From assembly GCA_000350305.1 (NCBI GenBank), contig CP002916.1, positions 1,364,001 to 1,428,000 on the forward strand: DNA of 64,000 bases, written 5' to 3'. Below the pieces are notes generated by a model. The model was not told the origin of the DNA and made no database searches. It saw nothing but the letters and a program-made list of their open reading frames with translations. Below, in pieces: positions 44,317-53,250 of the stretch. Every line of letters starts with the position of its first letter. Position 1 is the first letter of the stretch. The DNA is from Thermoplasmatales archaeon BRNA1. GTDB lineage: Archaea > Thermoplasmatota > Thermoplasmata > Methanomassiliicoccales > Methanomethylophilaceae. The position numbers and the translations under genes are program-made.

Positions 44317-46503
44317 ATGGGAACGAACTCCGCCGACCTCCGCGTGATATCGCCGAAGCGCACCTCCGACATCGGTTTCGGGAAGGTGTGGATTGACGCC
44401 GGTTCGTTCCGTTCTCTGGGCCTCCCGGAGTCCGGGAGCTTCGTCACGATCACCGGCAGGAGAACCGCCACGGCCTTTGCCGAAATATCCGATTCTTCCC
44501 AGTCTGGCACTGTTATAATCGATGGTCCCACCCGCACTTCCGCAGGGGCCTCCGTGAACGAGAGGGTCGCGGTCTCCCCGGCAGTCCCGAGGGAGGCTTC
44601 CCGCGTCACCGTAGCCGCCGTCGGCGGCGAGCTGACCCCCGACGAATCGTTCGTCAGATCTTTCAGATCGAACATCGCAGGCCGCGGATTCTCCCCCGGC
44701 CAGCAGTTCATCGTCCCCAACATCTCGCTGATGGGCACCGACCTCACCTTCAGGATCGAGAGAACCGATATCGACGGCCCGTTCGTAGTTACCGGGAACA
44801 CCGATCTGAAGTTCTCGGGCGGAAAGGATGCAGTCGGCCGCGGCGGACGCGCCGTCACCTACGACGACATCGGAGGACTCTCCAGGGAGATGGAGCGCAT
44901 CCGCATGATGGTCGAATGGCCCATCAACCACCCGGAACTGTTCTCCGGCCTGGGCATCACCCCTCCCAGGGGCGTCCTGCTGTATGGCCCTCCGGGAACC
45001 GGGAAGACCCTCATCGCCGAGGCAATCGCCAACGAATCCGGGGCGAGCTTCTACAGCGTCCGCGGCCCGGAACTGGTCGGAAAGTACGTGGGATGGAGCG
45101 AGAACAACATCCGCGAGCTGTTCGACAGGGCCGCCGGGAACACTCCCAGCATCATATTCTTCGACGAGATCGACTCGATAGCGTCCCAGAGGGACGGCAG
45201 GTCCGACGACGCCTACCGCAACATGCTCTCACAGATACTGACCTGCATGGACGGTCTGGGTTCCAAGGACGGCGTCATCGTCATCGGCGCCACCAACCGC
45301 CCCGGCGACCTGGACCCCGCTATAAGACGTCCGGGCAGGTTCGACAGGGAGATCGAGATCGGCATCCCCGACCTGGCGGGCAGGAGAGAGATCCTCGCCA
45401 TACGCACCTCCGGCCGCGGCATGCCCATGGCAGACGACGTTGACCTCGACAGGCTCGCGAAGATGACTCAGGGATTCGTCGGAGCCGACATCACCGCCCT
45501 GGCAAGGGAGGCCGCCATGCAGGCGCTTTCCCGCACCATCGGTTCGGGCTCGGTGGATCTGGTACAGTCCGTTCCCGATGCAGTACTTTCGGATATCAGG
45601 GTGACCATGGACGACTTCGTGACCGCCCTCGCATCCGTGAAACCCAGCGGCATGAGGGAGATCTCCGGCGGCATACCCGAGGTCAGCTGGGCGGACATCG
45701 GGGGAATGGAATCCGTCCGCAGGGAGATCATGGAGGACCTCCTTCCGGGCAGCAACCGCGAGGCGTTCGAGAGGCTCGGCATCTCCCAGGGCAGGGGAGT
45801 CCTGCTCTACGGTCCCCCGGGAACCGGGAAGACCCTCATCGCAAAGGCCCTAGCCAACGAGAACGGCTACAACTTCATACCCGTCAACGGACCGGAGCTC
45901 ATGGGAAGGTTCCACGGCGACACCGAGGAGGGCATCAGAAAGGTGTTCGACCGGGCGAAGTCCATGGCCCCCAGCATCATATTCTTCGACGAGATCGACT
46001 CCGTCGCACCCATGAGGGGTGCCGACGGCGGAAGGTCCTACGACTCCATGGTCGCACAGCTCCTTACCTGCCTGGACGGCGTGTCCGAGCTCAAGGACGT
46101 TCTGGTCCTGGCGGCCACGAACCGTCCCGACATGATCGACCCTGCAGTCCTGCGCCCCGGAAGGATCGACAGGATGATCCTCATCGGTAAGCCCGACGAA
46201 AGAGCCAGGCTCTCGATCCTGAAGGTCTGCAGCGCGAAGATGCCCCTGAATTCTGTGGACCTGGCACAGATCGCCGGAATGACCGACGGATACGTCGGTG
46301 CCGACCTTGCCGCCGTCTGCCGCGAAGCGGGGCTCAGCGCTTTCCACAGGGGTTCCGACGCCGTCGGACAGGAGGATTTCGAATCCGCCCTGGAGAAAGT
46401 GCGCCCCTCCGTCGATCAGAAGACCGCGGAAGCGTACGAAAAACTGCGCGGAGAGATCAGGAAGAGCAGGGACAGATGGGCCAACAATCCGCTCTACGGG
46501 TGA
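44317..46503 (+). CDS. Cdc48/VAT-type AAA+ ATPase
   Basis: A 728-residue double-ring unfoldase of the p97/VAT family. An N-terminal double-psi-barrel substrate domain (about 1-175) is followed by two AAA modules. D1 has Walker A GPPGTGKT near 226 and Walker B IIFFDEIDS near 285. D2 has GPPGTGKT near 502 and IIFFDEIDS near 556. Both have arginine fingers in RRPGRFDR and LRPGRIDR contexts. The protein ends Leu-Tyr-Gly, which fits the HbYX signal used to dock on the 20S proteasome. TTTATA about 25 nt before ATG 44317 suggests a leaderless mRNA. Confidence 0.94.
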   Translation: MGTNSADLRVISPKRTSDIGFGKVWIDAGSFRSLGLPESGSFVTITGRRTATAFAEISDSSQSGTVIIDGPTRTSAGASVNERVAVSPAVPREASRVTVAAVGGELTPDESFVRSFRSNIAGRGFSPGQQFIVPNISLMGTDLTFRIERTDIDGPFVVTGNTDLKFSGGKDAVGRGGRAVTYDDIGGLSREMERIRMMVEWPINHPELFSGLGITPPRGVLLYGPPGTGKTLIAEAIANESGASFYSVRGPELVGKYVGWSENNIRELFDRAAGNTPSIIFFDEIDSIASQRDGRSDDAYRNMLSQILTCMDGLGSKDGVIVIGATNRPGDLDPAIRRPGRFDREIEIGIPDLAGRREILAIRTSGRGMPMADDVDLDRLAKMTQGFVGADITALAREAAMQALSRTIGSGSVDLVQSVPDAVLSDIRVTMDDFVTALASVKPSGMREISGGIPEVSWADIGGMESVRREIMEDLLPGSNREAFERLGISQGRGVLLYGPPGTGKTLIAKALANENGYNFIPVNGPELMGRFHGDTEEGIRKVFDRAKSMAPSIIFFDEIDSVAPMRGADGGRSYDSMVAQLLTCLDGVSELKDVLVLAATNRPDMIDPAVLRPGRIDRMILIGKPDERARLSILKVCSAKMPLNSVDLAQIAGMTDGYVGADLAAVCREAGLSAFHRGSDAVGQEDFESALEKVRPSVDQKTAEAYEKLRGEIRKSRDRWANNPLYG

Positions 46504-48036
46504 TCACAGGTCCTTCGCCATGTACGGCGCTTCCAGCCTGTACCCGACCGAGGCGTAATACTCGCGCACGCCTACCCCACTGGTGACGGTTATCTTCGTC
46601 TTCCCTTCTGAACGAGCGATATCCTCGGCATGTGCCAGCAGCTTCTTTCCGAACCCCCTGTGCTGCCAGCTCTCCGCTGCTTTCCCGACCGCTGTCTCGT
46701 TCCCGAAGACCTTCAGTTCGCGGATCTTCGCGACATCGGAATCGTCGGTGCGGAGACGTACGTATCCCACCAGGGAATCCTCGTACTCGTAGGCGATGAA
46801 CCTCTCCTTCCCTCCGGAGGCCTCGTATTCGGTTATCTTCAGAATCACCTTCTCCGGGTCCTCCAGGACGGCGCCTGTGTGGCCGACCTCGCGGCACCTG
46901 ATGCACCTGCACCTCATGCCGTGGGCGTCCATATTGTTCTGCACGAGCTGCCTGAGGTTGCTCTTGAGGATCCCCGCGGAGATCTCTGGAACGGGGATGT
47001 CCCTCTGGATCCTCTGGATACGGACGTATTCGGGAACGTATGCCTTCATCTTCGACACCAGTTCCACCGCGGTGTCGGTATCCAGGGGTTCGTACTCCCC
47101 GTTCTCCCACATTTCGTAGAGGTGGGTGCCCGCGACCACCAGGGTGGGGTAGAACTTCAGCATGTCCGGACGGAAGTCCGGCTCATCGAATATGCGCCTG
47201 AAGCACCTGTAATCGTTATCGGGGGAGGAACCCGGGAGGCCGGGCATGATGTGGTAGCAGACCTTCAGACCGAGGCCGCGGCAGGCAGAGGTGGCCTTCC
47301 TCACCTCCTCCACACTGTGCCCTCTGGAGACCCCTTTGAGGACTTCGTCGTCGAGGATCTGGACCCCCAGCTCCACGCGGGTGGCGCCCAGGTCCATCAT
47401 CCTGCGGATCTGCTCCTCCTTCATGAAATAGTCCGGACGGGTCTCGACTGTGAGACCGATGCAGCGGTGCTCGCAGCGGGAGTTGTACTCCTGGGCGGAT
47501 GCCATGTCCGGCTTCACCACGCCGTTCATGGCGTCGAAGCACCTCTTGACGAACCACTCCTGATACTGGGGGTTGCGGGAGGTGAACGTCCCTCCCATGA
47601 TGATGAGGTCGATCTTGGAGACGTCGTGCCCTATCTCCTCCAGCTGCGCGATCCTCGCGGCCACCTGGTCGTAGGGATCGAAACGGTTCATGGCGGCCCT
47701 CCTGGCGGCGGGCTCCTTACCGGTGTAGGACTGGGGGGAGACGTTGGAGACCCCTCCCGGGCAGTAGGCGCACTTGCCGTGGGGGCAGGGGTACGGAGAG
47801 GTCATGACGGCAACGACGGCGACGCCCGAAGCGGTGCGCATGGGCTTCTTCACGAGAAGGGGTAGGAACTGCTTCCTCTCCTCGTCCGATACATGTGCCA
47901 GGATCTCGGAGTTAGGGGGGACCTTGTCCGGCCCGTACTCCGAGCACAGACGCATCTTGAGGCGCTGGAGGGAATCGCGGTCGGTGACCTCACCCGACCT
48001 CATCGCCTCGATTATACGGTCGGCGATCTCGTCCAT
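46504..48036 (-). CDS. elp3: tRNA uridine-34 modification enzyme Elp3
   Basis: Single-subunit archaeal Elp3 that makes carboxymethyl-uridine at wobble position 34. The 510-residue product has an N-terminal tRNA-binding part, a radical SAM domain with CPHGKCAYC (C84, C89, C92), a CIRC zinc-type region near 380, and a C-terminal GNAT acetyltransferase domain (HRGFGKKLLAHAE). ATG 48036 directly abuts the TGA of the wHTH gene upstream (TGAATG), so translation is coupled. It converges with the AAA gene with no gap. Confidence 0.95.
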   Translation of the reverse strand: MDEIADRIIEAMRSGEVTDRDSLQRLKMRLCSEYGPDKVPPNSEILAHVSDEERKQFLPLLVKKPMRTASGVAVVAVMTSPYPCPHGKCAYCPGGVSNVSPQSYTGKEPAARRAAMNRFDPYDQVAARIAQLEEIGHDVSKIDLIIMGGTFTSRNPQYQEWFVKRCFDAMNGVVKPDMASAQEYNSRCEHRCIGLTVETRPDYFMKEEQIRRMMDLGATRVELGVQILDDEVLKGVSRGHSVEEVRKATSACRGLGLKVCYHIMPGLPGSSPDNDYRCFRRIFDEPDFRPDMLKFYPTLVVAGTHLYEMWENGEYEPLDTDTAVELVSKMKAYVPEYVRIQRIQRDIPVPEISAGILKSNLRQLVQNNMDAHGMRCRCIRCREVGHTGAVLEDPEKVILKITEYEASGGKERFIAYEYEDSLVGYVRLRTDDSDVAKIRELKVFGNETAVGKAAESWQHRGFGKKLLAHAEDIARSEGKTKITVTSGVGVREYYASVGYRLEAPYMAKDL

Positions 48037-48501
48037 TCAGGACTGCTCCGCCTGCTTTTTCAGAAGTTCCTGGAAGCGGATCACCGTCTTCTTATAGTTC
48101 TCCATGGCGAGATTCACGTTGGACTCGGTGAAAGACCAGGCCTTGACGATGTCCCCGTAGCGGATGCGGAATCCCTTCCTGACCTGTCCCTCGACCTCGG
48201 TGTCCATGCTCTCGAGGAGGTCCATCGACTTCAGCTTGTTGATGTGGCGGTAGACGGTGGGCTTGGTGGTGTCGAGAAGGGCCGCGAGCTCCTCTGCGGT
48301 CCATACCTTGGAGGGGTTCTTCATGAAGAAGTCCATGAAAAGGCGGTAGGGGATGCTGTCCCTGACCGACAGCGCGCCGGCGGAACGGGGGTCGTATCCC
48401 TTGGGCAGGTATCCGATCTGTACCAGGAAGGTCTCCGCAAGTACGTTGATGTCGTCCACTCCGGTCATCGGGGTGTTTGAAACCACTTGGAGCTCGAACA
48501 T
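48037..48501 (-). CDS. Winged-helix transcription regulator coupled to elp3
   Basis: A 154-residue protein with a central ArsR/TrmB-like winged helix (KVWTAEELAALLDTTKPTVYRHINKLKSMDLLES) and a C-terminal helix likely to mediate dimers. No metal-binding cysteines are present, so a small-molecule or protein signal is more likely. A TATA-like CTTTTATTGG about 27 nt before the ATG 48501 suggests leaderless expression. Because it abuts elp3 it may regulate that operon, but this is only positional. Confidence 0.82.
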   Translation of the reverse strand: MFELQVVSNTPMTGVDDINVLAETFLVQIGYLPKGYDPRSAGALSVRDSIPYRLFMDFFMKNPSKVWTAEELAALLDTTKPTVYRHINKLKSMDLLESMDTEVEGQVRKGFRIRYGDIVKAWSFTESNVNLAMENYKKTVIRFQELLKKQAEQS

Positions 48502-48575
48502 GTCGCTTCCCTCTTATACCCAATAAAAGTTAAGCATACAATTTAATTATTTCGCGACTTAGTTCGGACTGGCCC

Positions 48576-49091
48576 TCAGTAACGGGTCTTTATGTCGTCC
48601 AATATCTTGACGACGGAGTCCATCGGGACCACCGGGAACACCTGAACCTTGGTGATCTTCTCTATGGTCTCGGCGACTATGGGCGCGCAGATGATTGCCA
48701 GGGCCCCGTCGCGCTCGGCGCGGACCGCCGCGAGGATGGCGTCCTCGACGCTGGACACCGTGTACTCCCTGACGCTGACCTCTCCGTTGGCGAGGGTGTC
48801 CAGGGACCTGGGGAGACCGACCATGAAGGAGGTCGATGCGATGACAGCCACGAACTTCTCGGTGTCGCGGCTGGAGATGATGTTGATGGCCTTGATGATC
48901 TGCCTGATGGTGCGGAGGTTGGGCTCCCTCCTCTCCTCCAGGATCTTGTACATCGTGCTCTGGGAGATGCCGGATACCTGGCAGAACTCGTTCAGCGACA
49001 TGTGCAGCTCGTCGTCGAGGATGCTGCGGAAGGACTTCTGGAACCCTCCCTCCTCGCGGAGCATGCTTGAAATGAGATCGTCTACGGTCAT
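48576..49091 (-). CDS. HTH regulator with ligand-sensor-like C-terminus, in trx operon
   Basis: A 171-residue protein. The N-terminal XRE/Cro-like HTH (MSLNEFCQVSGISQSTMYKI) is followed by an alpha/beta domain (EDAILAAVRAERDGALAIICAPIVAETIEK). By eye that domain resembles the sensor half of PrpR-N-type periplasmic-binding-like domains. The ligand is unknown. Its ATG overlaps the trxB stop (ATGA), so it is made with thioredoxin and thioredoxin reductase and may report on that redox system. Confidence 0.8.
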   Translation of the reverse strand: MTVDDLISSMLREEGGFQKSFRSILDDELHMSLNEFCQVSGISQSTMYKILEERREPNLRTIRQIIKAINIISSRDTEKFVAVIASTSFMVGLPRSLDTLANGEVSVREYTVSSVEDAILAAVRAERDGALAIICAPIVAETIEKITKVQVFPVVPMDSVVKILDDIKTRY

Positions 49092-49981
49092 TGTGACCCC
49101 TTCCTAACGTAATCGGCCGCGGACAGCCCCGCCACCGCCCCCTCCCCGACTGCCTTGGCGATCTGCCACGGGCGGCCGGTGATGTCGCCACAGGCGAAGA
49201 CGCCCGGTACCTGGGTGGCGCATGAGCGGTCGACCTTGATCGTGTCGTCTACCTCGGGATAGACCTCCAGGTCCATCGCGAGGTCGGCGGAGGACCTGCC
49301 CCCGAGTTCGATGAAGACCCCGTCCACCTGTATCTCCCTCCCGTCGGAGAGGAGGACCGAGGAGACCCTGTCCGCACCCCTGATCTCGGCGACGGAAGCG
49401 CGTACGGATTCGGCTCCGGCGGATTCCGCCTTTGACACGAGGGACGGGTCGGCCTTCGGATTTGCGGATATCCAATAGACCTTGGAGGCGTACTTGGTCA
49501 TGAGTTCGGCGGAAACCGCCGCCTCGGACTCGGAGCCCACGACGGCCACGGTCTTTCCTTTGTAGAAGTTGCAGTCGCACACTGCGCAGTAGCTCACTCC
49601 CCTCCCGTTGGCGAACTCCTTCTCGCCGGGGACGTTGAGCTTTACGCGGGATATGCCCGTTGCGAGAATCACCGACTTCGCGCTGATTGTCTCGCCGGAT
49701 TCTGCCGTGATTGTGAAACCGTTTCCGTTCCTGGCCGCGGAGAGGACGTTCATCTCGAGGACCCTGACCCCGAGGGACCTTATCTGCTCCAGACCGCTGC
49801 TGAGCAGGTCGATGCCGGATGCGGTCTGCGACAGGCCGAAGTAGTTCTCGACCTTGATGCCGTAGGTGGAGCTCGAATCGATCTTCCCGATGGAGACGAC
49901 CGAGACCTTCTTCCTTGCGGCATGAATCGCGGCCTGGATGCCCGCGGGCCCCAGACCTATGACCGCCACGTCCGCGTCCAT
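49088..49981 (-). CDS. trxB: Thioredoxin reductase-like flavoprotein
   Basis: A 297-residue two-domain FAD/pyridine-nucleotide disulfide reductase. The FAD motif GLGPAGIQAA (residues 9-18) and the NAD(P)-domain segment VAVVGSESEAAVSA are visible. The redox active site is CAVC (C132, C135), followed unusually by a third cysteine, C137 (CAVCDC). The GSESEA loop lacks the second glycine of GxGxxA, so the electron donor may not be NADPH; F420-dependent relatives exist in methanogens. It starts 4 bp after the thioredoxin gene. Confidence 0.9.
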   Translation of the reverse strand: MDADVAVIGLGPAGIQAAIHAARKKVSVVSIGKIDSSSTYGIKVENYFGLSQTASGIDLLSSGLEQIRSLGVRVLEMNVLSAARNGNGFTITAESGETISAKSVILATGISRVKLNVPGEKEFANGRGVSYCAVCDCNFYKGKTVAVVGSESEAAVSAELMTKYASKVYWISANPKADPSLVSKAESAGAESVRASVAEIRGADRVSSVLLSDGREIQVDGVFIELGGRSSADLAMDLEVYPEVDDTIKVDRSCATQVPGVFACGDITGRPWQIAKAVGEGAVAGLSAADYVRKGSQ

Positions 49982-49985
49982 GCGA

Positions 49986-50306
49986 TCACTCGATGTACTG
50001 CTCGAGGTAGGAGATCACGTCGTCGGCGGGCCTGAGTCCTACCAGGGGGTCCTGCTGGACGCCGTCCTTGAATATCAGAAGAGTCGGGATCGCGTTGATG
50101 CCGAACTCTGCGGCGACGTCCTGGTTGTCGTCGGTGTTGAGCTTTCCGACCGCGACCTTCCCGGCGAGGGCCTCGGCGACCTTGTCGACCTCGGGCCCCA
50201 TCCTCCTGCAGGGGCCGCACCAGGGTGCCCAGCAGTCGACCATTGCGACCTTGTTGTTCTTCACGAAATCCTTGAAAGTTGCGGAGTTGAGCTCGGTTAC
50301 TGCCAT
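49986..50306 (-). CDS. trxA: Thioredoxin
   Basis: A 106-residue classical thioredoxin with WCGPC active site (C30, C33), the cis-proline in NAIPTLLIF and an extra C25 just before the active site. ATG 50306 gives the normal length. It is the first gene of the trx-trxB-HTH operon, so the downstream reductase is its likely partner. Confidence 0.95.
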   Translation of the reverse strand: MAVTELNSATFKDFVKNNKVAMVDCWAPWCGPCRRMGPEVDKVAEALAGKVAVGKLNTDDNQDVAAEFGINAIPTLLIFKDGVQQDPLVGLRPADDVISYLEQYIE

Positions 50307-50417
50307 ATTCTCACTAACCCAAAACGGCAATATCGGTATAAAAGATGTGGCAATTAGATTTTATCAAATATAATCGGAAATGATACCAGACCTATTGTAT
50401 CTGGCACATTTCCGGCA

Positions 50418-51002
50418 TCAGGGTTTGACGCCTTTCAGCTTGGGATACTCGCCGATGCGGTCCTTCATGCAGTCCAGGTCCTCTCCGTACAATTGGGATA
50501 ATTCCTTGTGGAGATCCGCGACCCTCTGCGCACCGCGGACGGCACCCTTGCTCTCGAGCTTCTCGATGGAGTGCTGGACCTCGACGACGCGGTTGTCGCT
50601 GACCAGGTTGTCGGCGTGGGCGACGATCTTCTCCTCGATGGTCCTGGGGATGTAGTCCCCTGGCGGAAGGCCCATCTCCTCGACGTCCTCCTGGTCGAGA
50701 CCCGCCCCGGTGTGCTTCCTCACGATGTCCACGAGGCACTGGGGGAGTCCCTCCTGCTCGAGGATCTGCGCACCGATGTAGGCGTGCTCGATGGAATGCA
50801 GCCTGGAGCGTCCGATGTCGTGGAGGAGCGCGCCTGCGATGACGATGTCCATATCGGCCTCGGGGATCGCCTTGGCGATCTCCTCCGCCACAGCCCTCAC
50901 GGTGGCGCAGTGAACGACGACGCGCTTCTTGCAGCCCGCGTCCCAGAGCATGGAGATGCACTGTTTGTCGGTGGGGATCTTACTCTTCGTCCCTCTTGAC
51001 AA
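50418..51002 (-). CDS. HD-domain hydrolase (TIGR00295-like)
   Basis: A 194-residue HD-superfamily protein with metal ligands H31, H61-D62 (LLHDIG) and a further HD-type aspartate near 129 (VAHADNLV). Archaeal members are uncharacterised phosphohydrolases. The start TTG 51002 has GGGGGA 6 nt upstream and overlaps the 3' end of trm56 by 23 bp. The chain trm56-HD suggests a nucleic-acid- or nucleotide-related role (inference). Confidence 0.83.
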   Translation of the reverse strand: MSRGTKSKIPTDKQCISMLWDAGCKKRVVVHCATVRAVAEEIAKAIPEADMDIVIAGALLHDIGRSRLHSIEHAYIGAQILEQEGLPQCLVDIVRKHTGAGLDQEDVEEMGLPPGDYIPRTIEEKIVAHADNLVSDNRVVEVQHSIEKLESKGAVRGAQRVADLHKELSQLYGEDLDCMKDRIGEYPKLKGVKP

Positions 51003-51504
51003 CGGTCTTCCCCCTTTCGTTAGGAATAACGGTCATCTCTCCGCCACGCTCCTCGTAGAGGTGCTCCCCTCCCGTATAGTTGTACAGGAATATGGCGAGC
51101 GCCGCGATCTCGGAGTGCGGCTGGTTGCCCACTGAAATGTTGAAATCCGCCCTCTGGTAGACCTCGGGAGGGACCTTCTCCGCCCCGACGATGACCATGA
51201 TGTCCTCGTCCTTGGGGATCTTCGGGAGCGCCTCGTCCATCCTCTGACCGTACATGGTCAGGTGGACGACCTTCCCCTGGAAGCCCTTGGTGGCACGCTG
51301 CCACTTGACGCCGGTCTCGATGGAGTAGTCGCCTCCGAAACGCTTGACGACGCTGCGGATGTTCTCCTCCAGAACGGGGTCGGGGGTGTCGATGTATATC
51401 CCCTTGGCACCGAGAGCGCGGGACGAAAGCGCCACATGGGTGGTGACGCGCTTGTCCCTGTCAGGCCTATGGCCAATCCTCATGATCCAAATGTTGTTAG
51501 ACAT
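50980..51504 (-). CDS. trm56: tRNA (cytidine-56 2'-O)-methyltransferase
   Basis: Archaea-specific SPOUT methyltransferase that methylates C56 in the T-loop of tRNAs. The 174-residue product shows the family N-terminus (MRIGHRPDRDKRVTTHVALS) and the knot region VGAEKVPPEVYQRADFNISVG. It lies 6 bp downstream of the ArsR-like gene on the same strand. Confidence 0.93.
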   Translation of the reverse strand: MSNNIWIMRIGHRPDRDKRVTTHVALSSRALGAKGIYIDTPDPVLEENIRSVVKRFGGDYSIETGVKWQRATKGFQGKVVHLTMYGQRMDEALPKIPKDEDIMVIVGAEKVPPEVYQRADFNISVGNQPHSEIAALAIFLYNYTGGEHLYEERGGEMTVIPNERGKTVVKRDEE

Positions 51505-51510
51505 GCCGGA

Positions 51511-52011
51511 TCATTCTTCTTTGATTGGCTCGATCTTGTGGCCGCGGTAATCCATCTTGACGGAGCGGCGCACGAGACTCTTGAGCATGGTGGAAGAGAG
51601 ACCGAGCGCTTCTGCGACGTCACCGGAGAACTTCCCGGTGGAGCCGATCTGCTCGAGGATCTTGTTCTCGACCTCTGCGTACTCGTCTTCGGGCATCATA
51701 GCCGCCGCGAGCACGTCGCTGATCTCGTAGACGGGCCACTGCGCATTGATGCTGAAAGAGGTGTAGTAGGTGTGGTAGGATTTCTCCGGGTACTGACCGT
51801 TCGTGGACAGCCAACGGGTTTCCACGAGCTTCATTTTCTCGAAGAAAATGGTTGCCTCCCTGCCCTCCGGACCGAACTTCTTCTCGATCTCGTCGGCGGT
51901 CTTCCACTCCAAGGTCACCTCTTTCAAGACCTCCCTTTTGATGGGAGTGTCAACGGCCCTGAGCATGGGTACTAGCTCAGAAGGTTCGTTGATGACCTTG
52001 ATTCTGTTCAT
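51511..52011 (-). CDS. ArsR-like winged-helix protein
   Basis: A 166-residue protein with an N-terminal winged helix (DTPIKREVLKEVTLEWKTADEIEKKFG) and a second helix-turn-helix-like segment near the C-terminus (FSGDVAEALGLSSTMLKSLVRRSV). It is conserved next to trm56 in related genomes as far as I recall. TATATA about 27 nt before ATG 52011 suggests leaderless expression of the ArsR-trm56-HD operon. The target is unknown. Confidence 0.8.
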   Translation of the reverse strand: MNRIKVINEPSELVPMLRAVDTPIKREVLKEVTLEWKTADEIEKKFGPEGREATIFFEKMKLVETRWLSTNGQYPEKSYHTYYTSFSINAQWPVYEISDVLAAAMMPEDEYAEVENKILEQIGSTGKFSGDVAEALGLSSTMLKSLVRRSVKMDYRGHKIEPIKEE

Positions 52012-52208
52012 AGGCTATATTAAGGTCGTGGATTAGTATATAATGATTGGGGAGAAAAGTCTTAAAACTGGTTGATGATTCAGACTCTCCCTGGTCAAGG
52101 TTTTTATAAGGTTGGATGAAATATTTTGTAAATATCGGCCACGCGGTTCCCAGACTCCGACCTGGCAATTGACAAAGTATTTTAACGGACGCCACATTCC
52201 GATGAACA

Positions 52209-52382
52209 ATGAGATTCGACAGGAAAGCACCTCTCACTCTCTGCTTCCAGTGCCTCAACTGCTACAAGACCTACAAAGGCGAGGGCGCTGAGCAGAAAGC
52301 ACTGGACTGCTGCGGATCCTTCATCCAGGGGTTCTACGTGAACTACCGCAGGTGGGGAATCCAGAAGTGGTACGGCAGATGA
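52209..52382 (+). CDS. Cysteine-rich 57-residue protein
   Basis: A small protein with CFQC and a further NC (LCFQCLNC, residues 12-19) and a CC pair near residue 36 (LDCC), then an aromatic, basic C-terminus (VNYRRWGIQKWYGR). Five or six cysteines in this spacing suggest a zinc knuckle. TATTTTAA about 27 nt before ATG 52209 gives leaderless spacing, and codon use matches neighbours, so I take it as a real gene. The function is unknown; RNA or DNA binding is plausible. Confidence 0.7.
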   Translation: MRFDRKAPLTLCFQCLNCYKTYKGEGAEQKALDCCGSFIQGFYVNYRRWGIQKWYGR

Positions 52383-52545
52383 TCTGAGACCGTTCCGGTT
52401 CCTCGACACGCGGACGATTCCTCGTGCCTTCGGCTTTTTCCAACCAGGACCAGCGGTGCTTAGGACGTTGCGACGTCGCCTGTACACAGATTGACATGCT
52501 ACGTGTTAGCAAGGGTTTTAAACCTCCTCGACGGTTCCGTGAATC

Positions 52546-52854
52546 ATGTCCGGAAAGATGCTCTCGGGAACCCTGAAGGAGCTGGAACTCATCGAGCGCC
52601 ATCTCATGATGCTCAAGGCCATCAAGGCTAACCAGCCCGTCGGCATCATCCGCCTGTCGGAGCTTACCGGGATCCCGCAGCATAAGGTCAGGTACTCCCT
52701 GCGTCTCCTCGAGAGGGACGGGCTGATCATGGCCACCCAGGACGGTGCCAAAATCACCGACCGCTACGGCGATTTCACCAGGGAGCTCGCGGAAAGCCTC
52801 GACAAAGCCATATCCGTGGCCGAGGGAATACGCGACCGGGCATCAAAGGAATAA
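52546..52854 (+). CDS. Winged-helix protein
   Basis: A 102-residue archaeal winged-helix protein. A helical N-terminus (LELIERHLMMLKAI) leads to a canonical winged helix (GIIRLSELTGIPQHKVRYSLRLLERDGLI), then a wing and a C-terminal helix. It is likely a DNA-binding regulator of unknown target. GGGTTTTAAACC at 52513-52522 lies about 27 nt before the ATG. tRNA-Asn follows 35 bp downstream. Confidence 0.85.
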   Translation: MSGKMLSGTLKELELIERHLMMLKAIKANQPVGIIRLSELTGIPQHKVRYSLRLLERDGLIMATQDGAKITDRYGDFTRELAESLDKAISVAEGIRDRASKE

Positions 52855-52889
52855 TGTTTTTATACGGCCCTATTATAGCCGTCAAGCAA

Positions 52890-52965
52890 GCCTCTGTAGC
52901 TCAGTAGGTAGAGCGTGTGACTGTTAATCACAAGGTCCACGGTTCGATCCCGTGCGGAGGCGCCA
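52890..52965 (+). tRNA. tRNA-Asn (anticodon GTT)
   Basis: Cloverleaf with acceptor GCCTCTG/CGGAGGC. The anticodon loop CTGTTAA gives GTT, and the T-loop contains TTCGATC. Discriminator G at 52962 is followed by encoded CCA (52963-52965). Confidence 0.94.
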
Positions 52966-53087
52966 TTTTTCCAATCTTCTCTTTCGGCATGACCATGTCC
53001 GTATGGCCGTCCAGCGACATGTGCCAGACGCCCAAAAACACCCCAAACGAAACTATTTATTGGTATTTCGTGTAACCACCGTCCGAC

Positions 53088-53161
53088 GGGCCCTTAGCTT
53101 AGTCGGTTAGAGCGTCCGACTCATAATCGGACGGTCACCGGTTCGAATCCGGTAGGGCCCA
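53088..53161 (+). tRNA. tRNA with CAT anticodon (probably Ile2, possibly elongator Met)
   Basis: Cloverleaf with acceptor GGGCCCT/AGGGCCC and discriminator A. The anticodon loop is CTCATAA (CAT), and the T-loop contains TTCGAAT. The GGGCCC acceptor resembles archaeal Ile2 tRNAs, whose C34 is modified by TiaS to read AUA, rather than initiator tRNA (which starts AGC). CCA is not encoded. CTATTTATTGG at about 53053 is a suitable TATA box. Confidence 0.85.
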
Positions 53162-53250
53162 CTACCGTTCGGTTTCCGCCATTTTTCACTAAATGACTCC
53201 AATTCCCCGTACCGGGAGTTGCTCTGGACAATGGTTTCTCCCAAGAAAGG

